Of a stretch of 64,000 nt of DNA, positions 1-10,100 are shown piece after piece. The position numbers and the translations under genes are program-made. Under the pieces are notes generated by a model that made no database searches, had not been told where the DNA came from, and saw only the letters and a list, made by a program, of their open reading frames with translations. Origin of the DNA: an uncultured Rhodopila sp. (GTDB lineage Bacteria > Pseudomonadota > Alphaproteobacteria > Acetobacterales > Acetobacteraceae); the NCBI RefSeq assembly GCF_903915725.1, contig NZ_CAIWTY010000073.1:62001-126000 (forward strand). The letters run 5' to 3'. Each line of letters begins with the position of its first letter. Position 1 is the stretch's first letter.

Positions 1-10
1 GCGAGTACGC

Positions 11-331
11 TCATGCCGCCCGCCGGACAGGAAGGGGCATCACGATAACCTTGCCGGGGCGGGCGTTCGGCGGCAGGAGGCGCCGGTATTGGCAGGCGCC
101 CACGTCGAAGGTGACGACAGGCAGGCGGGCACGGTCCAGCGGGAACGCAGTCACGCGCGAGCCACCGACTGCCGTAGCCCAAGCAATCAGCCGGCCGGCT
201 TTAACAACGCCAGATGAATACTCAATATCTGGTAGTTTCCAGCCACGCAAACGAGGCGGAACGCCAAGTATTTGTTCAATCCGCCGTTGCTCGGCACGCG
301 AACGTTGCAGATACACCCTTGCATTTCTCAT
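11..331 (-). CDS. hypothetical protein, 106 aa
   Basis: Function not recognised. The protein is small and basic, with a WKLPDIEYSSGVV segment near residue 31 and no signal peptide or membrane segment. Its ATG overlaps the stop of the upstream 389-residue HTH protein as ATGA, so the two are probably translationally coupled. Together with the AlpA-like gene further upstream they form a three-gene minus-strand unit on the 3' side of tRNA-Lys, which suggests an integrated-element gene. It ends 10 bases from the window edge. Confidence 0.55.
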   Translation of the reverse strand: MRNARVYLQRSRAEQRRIEQILGVPPRLRGWKLPDIEYSSGVVKAGRLIAWATAVGGSRVTAFPLDRARLPVVTFDVGACQYRRLLPPNARPGKVIVMPLPVRRAA

Positions 332-1497
332 GCTGCTACCCTCCGCTCAGGTTTGTCGTGTTTGGCAAGTGCCGCACGGCCGTCCGCCGTGATCTGATAG
401 GCTCGCTGGTGGGTGCCGCTGCCTGGGGCCGGGAGGCTCACGACGGTGATCCATCGCCGCGCGAGCAGGGAGGTCCCGACTTCGAAGGCGATGGGGCATG
501 GCGCCCCGGTGTCGCGGATCACCGGGCCTGCGGATACAAGACGCAGCGCCGCGGCGAGGTCCGGGTTGCCCTGGAATGGGTTCGTGGGTGCGCACAAACG
601 GGGGGTATTGGGTTTGTGGCTGCGCACAACGCCACCGGGGACCGCTGAAACGCCCGATTTCGGGGGCAATTTGGCCGGTTTGTGCGCCGTTTCACTACCC
701 CCTTGTAGGACTCCATGCATATCACGCGAAGCCGTGCCCGCTCTCTGCCTGCCCCGCCTGATGGTGGACGCTGCCAAGCCTGCCGGTTCGAAGCTTGCGG
801 GCCGGCGTCCGGCGGCGGGCGACACTTCCGTAAGCAGACCTTTCGCTGTCAGGCCACGTATCGCGGCATCGGCGGTGCGCGCCGGCAGGTCCGGCAACTG
901 CTTGGTGACGCTGCGGCCGCTCAGGCTGACAACGCGCGGGCGCTGCGGCTCGCCATGTTTGCTGCGACTGCAAGGCAGCACGATGCAGAACAGCACCTGG
1001 GCTTCGCTCGCGGACAGCATCGCCGCCAGCCGCCGCAGGTCATCGCATGGGATGCGGAATGAGCCGTCATATCTCGGGTCGCCGGGTTCGAAAACACGAT
1101 GCGCGGTGTTTGGTCTGCGACCGGCCACTTCGAAAACTGCGGCAGACCCATGTGCATCGGGGCCAAGGCACTTCCCCGGTCGGACTGCGGGCGTACGGAG
1201 TATGAGCAAATCGGGCTGCAATGCGCGGATCGCTGCCGAAACGTTCGGCTTCGCCATGCGGAGCAGTTTGGCAATCGTCGAGATCGGCATGGGTGCCGAT
1301 TTTTTCGGCGTCCAAACCGCGTGCGCGACAAGCAAGACCCTGATGTGGTCGCCGGGCAGGCGGCGAAGGCGCTGCGTGCCAAGCTGGCTTGCGGGGATGC
1401 TGGCATAGGCGGCCTTCGCCGGCTTGGCCTCGGCGCCCTTGTTCTTCGTCGTGGATACCTCGCCGCGCTGTCGCCGCTCCATCGAGTCGCGGGCCAC
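328..1497 (-). CDS. multi-helix-turn-helix protein of an integrated element, 389 aa
   Basis: A DNA-binding or replication-type role is inferred only from secondary-structure-like patterns. Around residues 72-100 a winged-helix-like stretch reads ISTIAKLLRMAKPNVSAAI. A second, LSGRSVTKQLPDLPARTADA, lies near residue 195. The C-terminal part (YQITADGRAALAKH) resembles the wing of PadR/MarR-like domains. The frame opens with GTG at 1497, one base after the stop of the AlpA-like gene; an ATG at 1482 is an alternative start. It overlaps the next gene by ATGA. It could be a replication initiator or regulator of the element. No family is assigned with certainty. Confidence 0.55.
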   Translation of the reverse strand: MARDSMERRQRGEVSTTKNKGAEAKPAKAAYASIPASQLGTQRLRRLPGDHIRVLLVAHAVWTPKKSAPMPISTIAKLLRMAKPNVSAAIRALQPDLLILRTPAVRPGKCLGPDAHGSAAVFEVAGRRPNTAHRVFEPGDPRYDGSFRIPCDDLRRLAAMLSASEAQVLFCIVLPCSRSKHGEPQRPRVVSLSGRSVTKQLPDLPARTADAAIRGLTAKGLLTEVSPAAGRRPASFEPAGLAASTIRRGRQRAGTASRDMHGVLQGGSETAHKPAKLPPKSGVSAVPGGVVRSHKPNTPRLCAPTNPFQGNPDLAAALRLVSAGPVIRDTGAPCPIAFEVGTSLLARRWITVVSLPAPGSGTHQRAYQITADGRAALAKHDKPERRVAA

Positions 1498-1498
1498 T

Positions 1499-1717
1499 TC
1501 AGGCCGCCTTCGTCACGCGGACGGGTGCGGCCGGCAAGTTTGCCATGAAGGCGCGAAGCTGATCCCCGTCAACGACGGTCGTGCCGCCGATCTTCTGTGG
1601 GGTGAGAGTGCCAGCGGCAAACAACCGATACAGGGCCGAGCGCGACGGAATGCCGTACGCGATAGCCTGGGCGATCGTAAATTTTGCCTGCTGGGGATGA
1701 AATGTCACCGGGCGCAC
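1499..1717 (-). CDS. AlpA/excisionase-like HTH DNA-binding protein, 72 aa
   Basis: The short protein has the pattern of the HTH_17/AlpA/excisionase group: FTIAQAIAYGIPSRSALYRL as the helix-turn-helix, then LFAAGTLTPQKIGGTTVVDGDQL resembling the wing and the specificity phrase of such proteins. Members act as excisionases or regulators of prophages and integrative elements. It is the first gene of a three-gene minus-strand unit and lies about 570 bp from the 3' end of tRNA-Lys, a common integration point. No integrase is visible between the tRNA and this gene; it could lie beyond the left edge. Confidence 0.65.
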   Translation of the reverse strand: MRPVTFHPQQAKFTIAQAIAYGIPSRSALYRLFAAGTLTPQKIGGTTVVDGDQLRAFMANLPAAPVRVTKAA

Positions 1718-2226
1718 GAGTGGCTCCTATCGAAGGAAACCGCCCCATGGCCGTCATGACCCGATGAGCAGAAAGGAAATGCTCAGGAGCCATCTGGACT
1801 CGGTGAGCAACTGTCACGACCCGTAGCAAGGCGGATCGTGCAATGTCAAGCTATGCGTAATCCGATTCGGGCGGGACGCTCCGCCGTCGCGTAGTCGCAG
1901 ATAATTTTTGCGGAAAATTTTCGGTGGCGAGTTCGGACGCCACGCGGATTATCGCGCGCTGCCTGCCGTATCATGCACAGGCTGTGAAACAGGCCCTACC
2001 GCCCCCCCTTGCTCTGCCGACGGGGCATCGGCCCGCGCCACGTTCCAGGGTCAGACGAATCGGATCACCGGGCATGATCTTGGTGGGTACCGTTGCCCGC
2101 TACCTAGCCCCGATGCCGCCATGTTGGGTCACGAAAAGGCGAATGCCCGCCGAGCCGGGCTAGATCAGCCGAGCGTCAGGACCGCGGAAAACCGGCCTGT
2201 CACGGCCTCTCTGATGCCCCGGTGAT
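1718..2226. other. gene-free stretch between element genes and tRNA-Lys
   Basis: No convincing coding region is seen. A 105-codon plus-strand frame at 1908-2225 has no recognisable family, a composition unlike a folded protein and no good ribosome binding site. The stretch probably holds the promoter of the minus-strand element genes and possibly one element boundary, but I see no second copy of the tRNA 3' end inside the window. Confidence 0.5.
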
Positions 2227-2245
2227 GCCCCGCCGAAACCGGGGC
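2227..2245 (-). terminator. hairpin downstream of tRNA-Lys
   Basis: GCCCCG (2227-2232) pairs with CGGGGC (2240-2245) around a 7-base loop, about 45 bases beyond the 3' end of tRNA-Lys in its direction of transcription. It has no long T tract on the minus strand, so termination activity is inferred from position and stem strength only. Confidence 0.35.
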
Positions 2246-2290
2246 GGCTTTGATGGCGGGAGGATACTACGCTAAGTCATTGAAAAGACT

Positions 2291-2366
2291 TGGTGAGCCC
2301 GGTGGGACTCGAACCCACGGCCCCAAGATTAAAAGTCTCGTGCTCTACCATCTGAGCTACGGGCTC
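2291..2366 (-). tRNA. tRNA-Lys (anticodon TTT)
   Basis: A complete 76-base cloverleaf reads on the minus strand. The acceptor stem is GAGCCCG paired with CGGGCTC, followed by an encoded CCA. The D arm contains AGCTCAGATGGTAGAGC, the anticodon loop is CTTTTAA with TTT at positions 34-36, and the T loop is GTTCGAGTC. The gene lies between the cyclophilin operon and the integrated-element genes, with its 3' end facing those genes. Confidence 0.97.
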
Positions 2367-2392
2367 GCCGGGGCGCTTTGAACGCTATGCAA

Positions 2393-2420
2393 GGCCGCGG
2401 GTCAAGTCTCACCCGCGGCC
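2393..2420 (-). terminator. hairpin after cyclophilin operon
   Basis: A perfect 10-bp stem, GGCCGCGGGT (2393-2402) with ACCCGCGGCC (2411-2420) and an 8-base loop, sits 9 bases past the ppiB stop codon and before tRNA-Lys. Position and stability suggest an intrinsic-type terminator, although no clear T run follows. Confidence 0.55.
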
Positions 2421-2429
2421 GTCCACAGT

Positions 2430-2930
2430 TTATGCCGCGTCGGCGGCGACCGAGAATTTGACGATCTTGTCCGGGTTGGACACCGTGCCGCCGCCGCCGC
2501 TGCCGCGCTTGATCGAATCGACGTGCTCCATCCCCTCCACAACCTGGCCCCAGATCGTGTACTGGCCGTTCAGGTGCGAGGCCGGCTCGAACATGATGAA
2601 GAACTGGCTGTTGGCGCTGTTCGGGCTTTGTGAGCGCGCCATGCCGCAGGTCCCGCGCAGGAACTTCGCCTTGTCGGTGAACTCGGCGCGGATGTTGTCC
2701 AGCTTGCTGCCGCCCGTCCCGGTGCCGGTCGGGTCGCCGCCCTGCGCCATAAAGCCTTCGATGACGCGGTGGAACACCGTGCCGTCGTAGAAGCCCTCGC
2801 GCACCAGCGTCTTGATCTGCGTCACATGCTGCGGCGCGAGGTCGGGGAAAAGCTGGATCACCACCCGGCCATCCTTCAGGTCGAGATGCAACGTGTTCTC
2901 GGGGTCGAGTGCCGGCTTCTGGTCGCTCAT
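2430..2930 (-). CDS. ppiB: peptidyl-prolyl cis-trans isomerase, cytoplasmic cyclophilin
   Basis: Cyclophilin-type prolyl isomerase assisting protein folding in the cytoplasm. The single domain covers almost all 166 residues. It carries the hallmarks FHRVIEGFMAQGGDPTGTG, with the catalytic Arg in FHRVI, then MARSQSPNSANSQFFIMF and the late YTIWGQVVEGMEHVD motif. There is no signal peptide. It follows, 22 bp downstream, a paralogue that does carry a signal peptide, so the pair probably provides cytoplasmic and exported versions from one transcript. A strong hairpin follows the stop. Confidence 0.93.
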   Translation of the reverse strand: MSDQKPALDPENTLHLDLKDGRVVIQLFPDLAPQHVTQIKTLVREGFYDGTVFHRVIEGFMAQGGDPTGTGTGGSKLDNIRAEFTDKAKFLRGTCGMARSQSPNSANSQFFIMFEPASHLNGQYTIWGQVVEGMEHVDSIKRGSGGGGTVSNPDKIVKFSVAADAA

Positions 2931-2952
2931 GATGATCTTCTCCTTCCGTTGA

Positions 2953-3510
2953 TTACTTCACGTCCGCGGCGACGCGCATATGCACGATGCGGTCCGGTTC
3001 GCCCAGCACCTTGCCGTTCGGGCCGTCGCCGCGCTTGATGCGGTCGACATACTCCATGCCGCGCACGACCTGTCCCCAGATCGTGTATTGCCCGTCCAGC
3101 GACGGCGCCGGAGCGAACATGATGAAGAACTGGCTGTTGGCGCTGCCGGGGTCCTGGGCGCGTGCCATGCCGCAGACGCCGCGCACGAAGTGCCGCTGGC
3201 TGAACTCGGGCGGAATGTCAGGCAAACTGCTGTGGCCGATGCCGGTGCCGGTCGGGTCGCCACCCTGCACCATGAAGCCGTCGATGACCCGGTGGAACGG
3301 GGTGCCGTCGTAGAAGCCCTGGCGCGCCAGGGTCTTGATCTGCGCCACATGCTTCGGCGCGACGTCGGGCAGAAGCTGGATCACCACCCGGCCGTAGGTG
3401 ATGTCCAGGTAGATGGTGTTCTCCGGGTCGCTGGTCTGCGCGAAACCGGGCGACGCGGCAGCGGCAACGCCAAGCGCAGCGCCGGAAGCAAGCAGGGTGC
3501 GGCGGTTCAT
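2953..3510 (-). CDS. peptidyl-prolyl cis-trans isomerase, exported cyclophilin
   Basis: A second cyclophilin of 185 residues, with FHRVIDGFMVQGGDPTGTG and ANSQFFIMF as in its neighbour. The N-terminus (MNRRTLLASGAALGVAAAA, then SPGFAQ) is a signal peptide with an Arg pair, Ala-rich h-region and probable cleavage after FAQ. The twin Arg suggests Tat export, though Sec is possible. The protein would act on periplasmic clients. It lies downstream of coaD and immediately upstream of ppiB on the same strand, probably co-transcribed. Confidence 0.92.
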   Translation of the reverse strand: MNRRTLLASGAALGVAAAASPGFAQTSDPENTIYLDITYGRVVIQLLPDVAPKHVAQIKTLARQGFYDGTPFHRVIDGFMVQGGDPTGTGIGHSSLPDIPPEFSQRHFVRGVCGMARAQDPGSANSQFFIMFAPAPSLDGQYTIWGQVVRGMEYVDRIKRGDGPNGKVLGEPDRIVHMRVAADVK

Positions 3511-3551
3511 GGACGCCCTCCTTCAGTCGGAATTGGGAAAAACCCGCGAGA

Positions 3552-4073
3552 TCAGCCGCGGAGACGTTTCAGGACGCGCTCATGCGTCAGCGCCGGGACG
3601 AACGACGTGATGTCGCCGCCCAGCATGGCAACCTCCTTGACCAGCCGCGACGCGATGAACTGGTGCGTCTCGCTGGCCATCAGGAACACCGTCTCGATGT
3701 CCGGCGCCATCCGGTAGTTCATTCCAGCCATCTGGAACTCGTAATCGAAATCCGACACTGCCCGCAACCCGCGAACGATCATCGATGCGCCGACGGAGCG
3801 GGCGAAGTTGATCAGCAGCGTGTCGAACGGCACCACCTCGATGACCATCCCATTCCGCGTAGCGATGGGCACGATCTCGGCGGTGACCAGCTCGACCCGC
3901 TCCTCGAGCGAGAACAGCGGACCCTTGCCGGTATTGATCGCTACACCGACGACCAGCTTGTCGAGCAACCGGGCGGCGCGCGCGATCACGTCGATATGGC
4001 CGTTGGTGACCGGATCGAATGTCCCCGGGTACAAGCCGATGCGCTGCGGACGCTGCGCGGTCTTATTCGCCAT
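3552..4073 (-). CDS. coaD: phosphopantetheine adenylyltransferase
   Basis: Catalyses the penultimate step of coenzyme A synthesis, ATP plus 4'-phosphopantetheine to dephospho-CoA, in the cytoplasm. [16 protein letters not shown] near the N-terminus carries the nucleotidyltransferase (T/H)xGH signature. [17 protein letters not shown] is the conserved pantetheine-site segment, and [18 protein letters not shown] matches the family's C-terminal region. I chose the ATG at 4073 (173 aa, typical length), which overlaps the gyrA stop by 11 bases. A longer frame from 4118 adds 15 unlikely residues. It is coupled to gyrA and followed by the cyclophilin pair. Confidence 0.95.
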   Translation of the reverse strand: MANKTAQRPQRIGLYPGTFDPVTNGHIDVIARAARLLDKLVVGVAINTGKGPLFSLEERVELVTAEIVPIATRNGMVIEVVPFDTLLINFARSVGASMIVRGLRAVSDFDYEFQMAGMNYRMAPDIETVFLMASETHQFIASRLVKEVAMLGGDITSFVPALTHERVLKRLRG

Positions 4074-6918
4074 CGTTGCCTTCCTCAGGAGCCGCGTCGC
4101 CGGCCGGTTCGCCGTCAACGTTACCCGAAGGATCTGCTTTCGGCGAGCCGTCTTCCGCCTCGCCGTTTTCGTCGGTCTCGTCCTCCAGCACGGTAAACAC
4201 GCTGGTGACGTGCTCGCCCTTATCGACGCGGAACAGCGTGACGCCCATGGCCTGGCGGCCGGTGATGCGCACCTGGTCGACCGGGACGCGGATCAGGCGG
4301 CCCGCATCGGTGACCATCATGATGTCGTCGCCCTGGCGCACCGGGAAGGTCGCAACCACCGCCTTGCCGTTGCGCGGCGCCAGCGTGACGTTGGCAATCC
4401 CCTGGCCGCCGCGGCCGGTGACGCGGTATTCGTAGGCTGATGTGCGCTTGCCGAAGCCCATGTCGGTGACCGTCAGCAGCATTTCCTCGCACTCTTCGAG
4501 TTCCAGGAAGCGGTCCGCATCCAGCGTCACTTCCGGCACGAAATCATCGCCCTCGGCCACCGCGGCGGCATCGGCCGGAGCCTCCGCTTCGGGGTCGCCG
4601 TTGCCATTGCCGTTGGCGCGGCGCTTGGCGTTCGCCTGCTTCAGGTAGGCCAGACGCTCCTCGGGCGAGGCATCGACATGGCGCAGCACCGACAGGCTGT
4701 TCACCTCGTCCGGCTTCAGCAGCTTGATGCCGCGCACGCCGGAGCTGTCGCGGCCCGCGAACACCCGCACCTGCTCGTCGGTCAACTGGAAGCGGATGCA
4801 GCGGCCCTTGCGGGTCGCCAGCAGCACGTCGTCGCCCTCACGGCAGGTGGCGACGCCAATCAGGCGATCACCCTCGTCCAGCTTCATGGCAATCAGGCCG
4901 GAGGCGCGGACATTGCGGAAATCCGACAGCCGGTTGCGGCGGACGTTGCCGGACGCGGTTGCGAACACCAAATGCAGGCTCTCCCACAGCGTCTCGTCCT
5001 GCGGCAGCGGCAGCACCGTGGTGATGGTGTCGGAACCGAGTTCGGGCAGCAGGTTCACCAGCGCGCGGCCCTTCGCCGTCGGGCTGGCTTCCGGCAGTTT
5101 CCAGACTTTCTCGCGGAACGCCTTGCCGCCGGAGGAGAAGAACAGCACCCACTGATGGGTGTGGCCATTGAAGCTGCGGGTTACGATGTCATCGCCGCGT
5201 GTGCCGGCGCCGCTGCGGCCACGGCCGCCACGGTTCTGCGCGCGATAGGTTTCCAGGGTCGTGCGCTTGATGAAGCCGTCGCGGGTGATGGTGACCACCA
5301 TTTGGCCCGGCTCGATGAGGCTTTCGTCGTCCTGGTCCGCCAGCGAGTCCGCGATGTCGGTCATCCGCGGGGATGCGATCTCCTTGCGGGCCGACGTCAG
5401 CTCCTCGGTCATCACTTCCATGCGGCGGATGCGGGAGCCGAGGATGTCCAGCAGTTCGCGGATCTTTTCCGCGACCTCGGTCATCTCCGCCTGGATCTTC
5501 TCGCGTTCCAGGCCGGTCAGGCGCTGCAGCCGCAGGTCGAGTATGCCGCGCGCCTGCTCTTCGGTCAGGCGGACGGTGCCGTCCTCGGCGATGACGTTGC
5601 CGGGTTCGTCGATCAGCGCCAGCAACGCGCCGATGTCCGCCGCGGGCCAGTCGCGGCCCATCAGGGCGACGCGGGCGGCGGCAGCATCGGGGCTGGCGCG
5701 GATCAGGCGGATGACCTCGTCGATGTTGGCGACGGCAATCGCCAGGCCGACCAGGTTGTGGGCGCGGTCGCGCGCCTTGTTCAGGTCGAAGCGCGAGCGC
5801 CGGAGAATGACCTCCTCACGGAAGCGGATGAAGCAAGACAAAGCCTCGCGCAGGCCCATCTGCTTGGGTTGGCCATCGTCCAGCGCCAGCACGTTGATGC
5901 CGAAGCTGGTCTGCAACTGGGTGAAGCGGAACAACTGGTTCAGCACCACTTCCGGCGTGGCGTCGCGCTTCAGCTCCATGACGATGCGCATGCCGGAGCG
6001 GTCGCTTTCGTCGCGCATCTCGCCGATGCCCTCGATGACCTTGCCGCGCACCAGTTCGGCGATCTTCTCGATCAGGGTCTTCTTGTTCACCTGATACGGG
6101 ATTTCGGTGACGATGATCGCGGTGCGGTCCTTGCGGATCTCCTCGAACTCGGTCTTCGCCCGGATGATGATGCTGTCGCGGCCGGTCTCGAACGCCTGGC
6201 GGATGCCGGAGCGGCCGATAATGATGCCGCCGGTGGGGAAGTCCGGCCCGGGGACGATTTTCATCAGCTCGTCCAGCGAGATGTCCGGTTCGGCTATCAG
6301 CGCCAGGGTGGCGTCGATGATCTCGCCGGGATTGTGCGGCGGGATGTTGGTGGCCATGCCGACGGCGATGCCGTTGGCGCCGTTGATCAGCAGGTTGGGG
6401 AACTTGGCCGGCAGCACAACCGGCTCGCGCTCCGATTCGTCGTAGTTCGGCTGGAAATCGACGGTGTCCTTGTCGATATCTTCCAGCAGCAGGGCGGCGG
6501 CCTTGGCCAGCCGGACCTCTGTATACCGCATCGCCGCCGGGTTGTCGCCGTCCACCGAGCCGAAATTGCCCTGCCCGTCGATCAGCGGCAGGCGCATCGA
6601 GAAGCTCTGCGCCATGCGGACCATGGCGTCGTAGATCGAGCTATCGCCGTGCGGGTGGTATTTACCCATCACGTCGCCGACGACGCGGGCCGATTTGCGG
6701 TAGGCCTTGTCGGGCGTGTAGCCGGCCTCGAACATCCCATACAGGATGCGCCGATGCACCGGCTTCAGCCCGTCGCGGGCGTCCGGCAGCGCGCGCGCCA
6801 CGATCACGCTCATGGCGTAATCGAGGTAGGAGCGGCGCATCTCGTCTTCCAGGGTGACCGGCTGCATGTCGCCGTGCGGGCCGATTGGCACCAGAGGGTC
6901 GTCGGGTGTGTCGCTCAA
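4063..6918 (-). CDS. gyrA: DNA gyrase subunit A
   Basis: The 951-residue protein is the cleavage and rejoining subunit of DNA gyrase (A2B2), which introduces negative supercoils. The breakage domain has the catalytic Tyr at residue 132 ([10 protein letters not shown]). The quinolone-determining region [15 protein letters not shown] has Ser93 and Asp97 at the positions of E. coli Ser83 and Asp87, so it looks drug-sensitive by sequence. The C-terminal beta-pinwheel contains a GyrA-box-like NRGGRGRSG. An acidic, low-complexity insert ([21 protein letters not shown]) near residue 770 and an acidic tail lengthen the protein beyond the E. coli size. Its stop overlaps coaD. Confidence 0.97.
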   Translation of the reverse strand: MSDTPDDPLVPIGPHGDMQPVTLEDEMRRSYLDYAMSVIVARALPDARDGLKPVHRRILYGMFEAGYTPDKAYRKSARVVGDVMGKYHPHGDSSIYDAMVRMAQSFSMRLPLIDGQGNFGSVDGDNPAAMRYTEVRLAKAAALLLEDIDKDTVDFQPNYDESEREPVVLPAKFPNLLINGANGIAVGMATNIPPHNPGEIIDATLALIAEPDISLDELMKIVPGPDFPTGGIIIGRSGIRQAFETGRDSIIIRAKTEFEEIRKDRTAIIVTEIPYQVNKKTLIEKIAELVRGKVIEGIGEMRDESDRSGMRIVMELKRDATPEVVLNQLFRFTQLQTSFGINVLALDDGQPKQMGLREALSCFIRFREEVILRRSRFDLNKARDRAHNLVGLAIAVANIDEVIRLIRASPDAAAARVALMGRDWPAADIGALLALIDEPGNVIAEDGTVRLTEEQARGILDLRLQRLTGLEREKIQAEMTEVAEKIRELLDILGSRIRRMEVMTEELTSARKEIASPRMTDIADSLADQDDESLIEPGQMVVTITRDGFIKRTTLETYRAQNRGGRGRSGAGTRGDDIVTRSFNGHTHQWVLFFSSGGKAFREKVWKLPEASPTAKGRALVNLLPELGSDTITTVLPLPQDETLWESLHLVFATASGNVRRNRLSDFRNVRASGLIAMKLDEGDRLIGVATCREGDDVLLATRKGRCIRFQLTDEQVRVFAGRDSSGVRGIKLLKPDEVNSLSVLRHVDASPEERLAYLKQANAKRRANGNGNGDPEAEAPADAAAVAEGDDFVPEVTLDADRFLELEECEEMLLTVTDMGFGKRTSAYEYRVTGRGGQGIANVTLAPRNGKAVVATFPVRQGDDIMMVTDAGRLIRVPVDQVRITGRQAMGVTLFRVDKGEHVTSVFTVLEDETDENGEAEDGSPKADPSGNVDGEPAGDAAPEEGNDGE

Positions 6919-7179
6919 ATCTCACTCTGCCGGTTGGGCGCGTTGACTCGGCCCGGGGCCGAGTCATCAGCGCATTCGCTGCGGCTTAATAGGCCGATTC
7001 CGTACGTAAGGCGAGGGCGGAGTTGGTGAGCAAGGGACCGCCGCGTTCAGCTCCCGGCGGACTGCCCCGGGAGGCCAGGCTCGTGCCATCCCGAGACCGT
7101 CGATCGCCTGCGCCCTTTCGGGCGGGGCTGATCCGGACCGTCTCAAGAACCATAGACCGACATCTGATGTCCCATCCCG

Positions 7180-10100
7180 TCACGCACGGCCCGTATGACG
7201 GCGTCCGGCGGCGCAAGGATCGTATTGGCGGCAGAAGGCCTCCGCTCCCAGGCGGTGAACCTCTTCAAAAGCATCGAGGCAAAGCGCCGGTGCGTCCGTC
7301 CGGGAGCGGTGGCTGAAGCTGGCCAGCACATGCTTGTAGGCCGCGCGGTCAAGCCCGTATGCGTCGGCGATCACGGCATCGATTTGCGCCCGCAACAGCA
7401 GCGGCGGCCTGGAATCGGTACGCTCGCCGCCAATCTGCTCGCGCCACAGCTGGTCGTAGCCGGCATGCGTGCAGGACAGGCGCAACGCCGCGCGCGCCAG
7501 GAACCGGCGCTGCGCCGCCTGCAACAGCGGCATCGGCAGCGCCTCCAGTATATACAAACTGAGATGCGTCGCCGCCTTCTGCCGCACCAGCCAGTCGAAC
7601 GCAAACGCATTGAACACCGCGCACAGCACCAGGGCATCGGCGGCGCCCCGCGCGCCGGGAGCTTTCTCCACCGTCGCGGTGTGGCCGAACACGCTGCCGG
7701 GCGGCGCGATGCAGGCGATCATCGTGCGTTCATTGGTCGCCTGCGCGATGTCGCGGAACACCAGGCGGTAATGCTGTGCCGCCTCGGCGATGGCGGCCCG
7801 GATCGATCCGCTCGCCACGCTGGAACGCGGCGCGGTGTCCCAAACATCGGTATACTGATGAAATGTTTTCCCTTCATGCAAAACCAGCTCGCCAATGCCC
7901 GGCGGCAGGAAGCAGCCGGCATCGCCGGTCATGTGCAGATCCCGGCCGAGGCGGATGCGATGCCGCGCACACCACGCACCGAAACGTTCCGGCTGCCCGA
8001 ACATTCGTTCCGCAATGGTCTGATCGGCTTTGCCGCGCAGTTCCAGCGGCGTCAGCGCGTCCCCGCCCGTCCCGGTCAGAAATTCCACATCATAGGTCAT
8101 GATCTTTTCCGCATCGGCCGCGTCGTCCATCCGCTCCAGATAGAAGCCGCAGCGGAACGATGCCGTCGGACCCGGCCGGTGCGCCACGATCAGATCGAAC
8201 TTGAACCGGCTGTCGATATCGAACACCCGGCGGCGGTTTTCGAACGACAGGCACCACGCCAGCGCCGCCTCCCGTAGATACAGACGCCTGACACCTGTTG
8301 TGCCCTCATTGGCGTGGAACGCGGATGGCATCAGCACGCCGATGGACCCGCCGCGGGCCGCCAGCTCAAGGTTGCGCTCCGCAAACAGACGGAACAGATC
8401 CAGGTTCCCGGCTGTCGAATCGGTGCCGGCGCTGACCCGCTGATGCCGGTACAGCCGATGCGCGATGGCCTTCAGACGATCGAAGCCGAGCCGGTAGGCT
8501 TCGAACGCGGCGGCGGCATCCGGCCGCGCCAGCACCGCCTGTTCGATCCGCGCACGTTCCGTCCGGCTGCGCGCCTCCAGCACCGATGGATCGTAGTTGG
8601 CGACGAAATCCTTGGTGTTGTGCTGCACCACGTCCCAGGGCGGGTTGCCCAGCACGGCGGCAAACCCCTCCGGGAACACTTCCGGAAACGCCAGCTCCCA
8701 GGTGATCGCGTCGCGTCCGGCCTCCAGCAAAGCCGCCTGCCGGGCGGTCGGACGCGATGGCCAGGCGCCGGTATCCGCGACATGCGCCGCCAGTGCCAGC
8801 CATTCGTCGTCGGCATCCCGGGCACGCAGCATGGCCGCGCCGGACCAGCCGCGGGCGAGCTGCCGCAGCGGATGCAGCACCGCGTCCAGCCGCGCCTTGG
8901 TGGCGGTTTTTGCCGTCAGATCTGCGATGTCCCGGCCGATGGTGGCGTCCATCTCCGCCACCAGAACCCGCACAACCGTCAGGCTGGCTTCCAGCCGCGC
9001 CGAAACGCCGCGGGCCAGCAATGGATCGAGCGGCCCGCCGGTCACCGGCAACGTCGATAAGGACCCGAAGAACGGCCCCGTCAGCGCATCGCCATGCACC
9101 AGCCGGTGATCGAGGAATGTCAGCGGCAGGCCCTCGGCATAGGACTCCAGCCAAAGCGACACCCTGGCCAGCTCCACCGCCAGTTCGTTCCGGTCGACGC
9201 CATACAGGCAATGCACCGCCACCAGCCTGCGGCAGATCGCCCGGGCGCGGGCTTCGGCATAGCCCCGGCTCGGCAGGTACGCGGCCACGCTGGCGTCCGG
9301 ATCGGGCAACGCGGCGATGCGGTCATGCAGCCCGCGCTCGTCGCACGATCGGCAGGCGGCCAGCAGCGCCTCGCCGAGATGGCGGCAGGCCTCGACCAGG
9401 AAATGCCCGCTGCCCATCGCCGGATCGACGATCTTCAGGCGCAGAAGTGCGGCGGGGTGCGGATTCTCCGGCGGCGACAGCGCGGCGATCTTCGCATCCA
9501 GCGTCTCGCGCACCAGGAAGCGCACGAATTCATGCGGCGTGTAGAACGAACCGCTCGCCTTGCGCCCCGGCCCGACGCGTAGGAAGAACCGCCCGGCCCG
9601 GATGCCGCCGTCCCCCGCCGCCACCACCGTCTCGCGCTTGCCGCGGCGCAGCCGGACCATCGGCTCGGTTGCGATCGACGGCTCCTGCTCCAGCAGCGCC
9701 TCATAGACCCGGCCGAGGTCTTCGACGTCCAGCGATCCGTAATGCACGCGCACCCGTTCGCCATCCGGCGACCGGGTCCAGATCAGGCGGTCGAGCATGA
9801 TCGCCACGGCTTGGTCACCCCAGGACAGGCGGTCGAGTAGCGGCGTCGCCGCCGCCCCGAACAGCGCGCCGCCCAGCGGGGCGATCTGCAACTCGGAACA
9901 GGACAGCCCGTCCCGGAAAGCGGCGAACAGCAGCCGCAAGCCGCTTTCCAGCATCGTCCCGGTGTCGTGCCCGTGGTCGAGATGGCGGCGCACCAGGGGC
10001 GCGAGCGCGTGGTTCGGCGACAGCGCCAGCCGCCACAGCCTTGTGGAGGCGAAGCTGAAGCCGGTTTCGCCGGGGCTTTCCAGCTTCAGAATGAACAGCA

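Noticed and set aside
1908-2225. 105-codon plus-strand frame near tRNA-Lys
   Set aside because: No family resemblance, unusual composition and no ribosome binding site; listed as non-coding.
4678-7029. 783-codon plus-strand open frame opposite gyrA
   Set aside because: It is the antisense shadow of gyrA in a GC-rich genome. Its product is His/Asp/Gln-rich with no domain, and gyrA is unambiguous.
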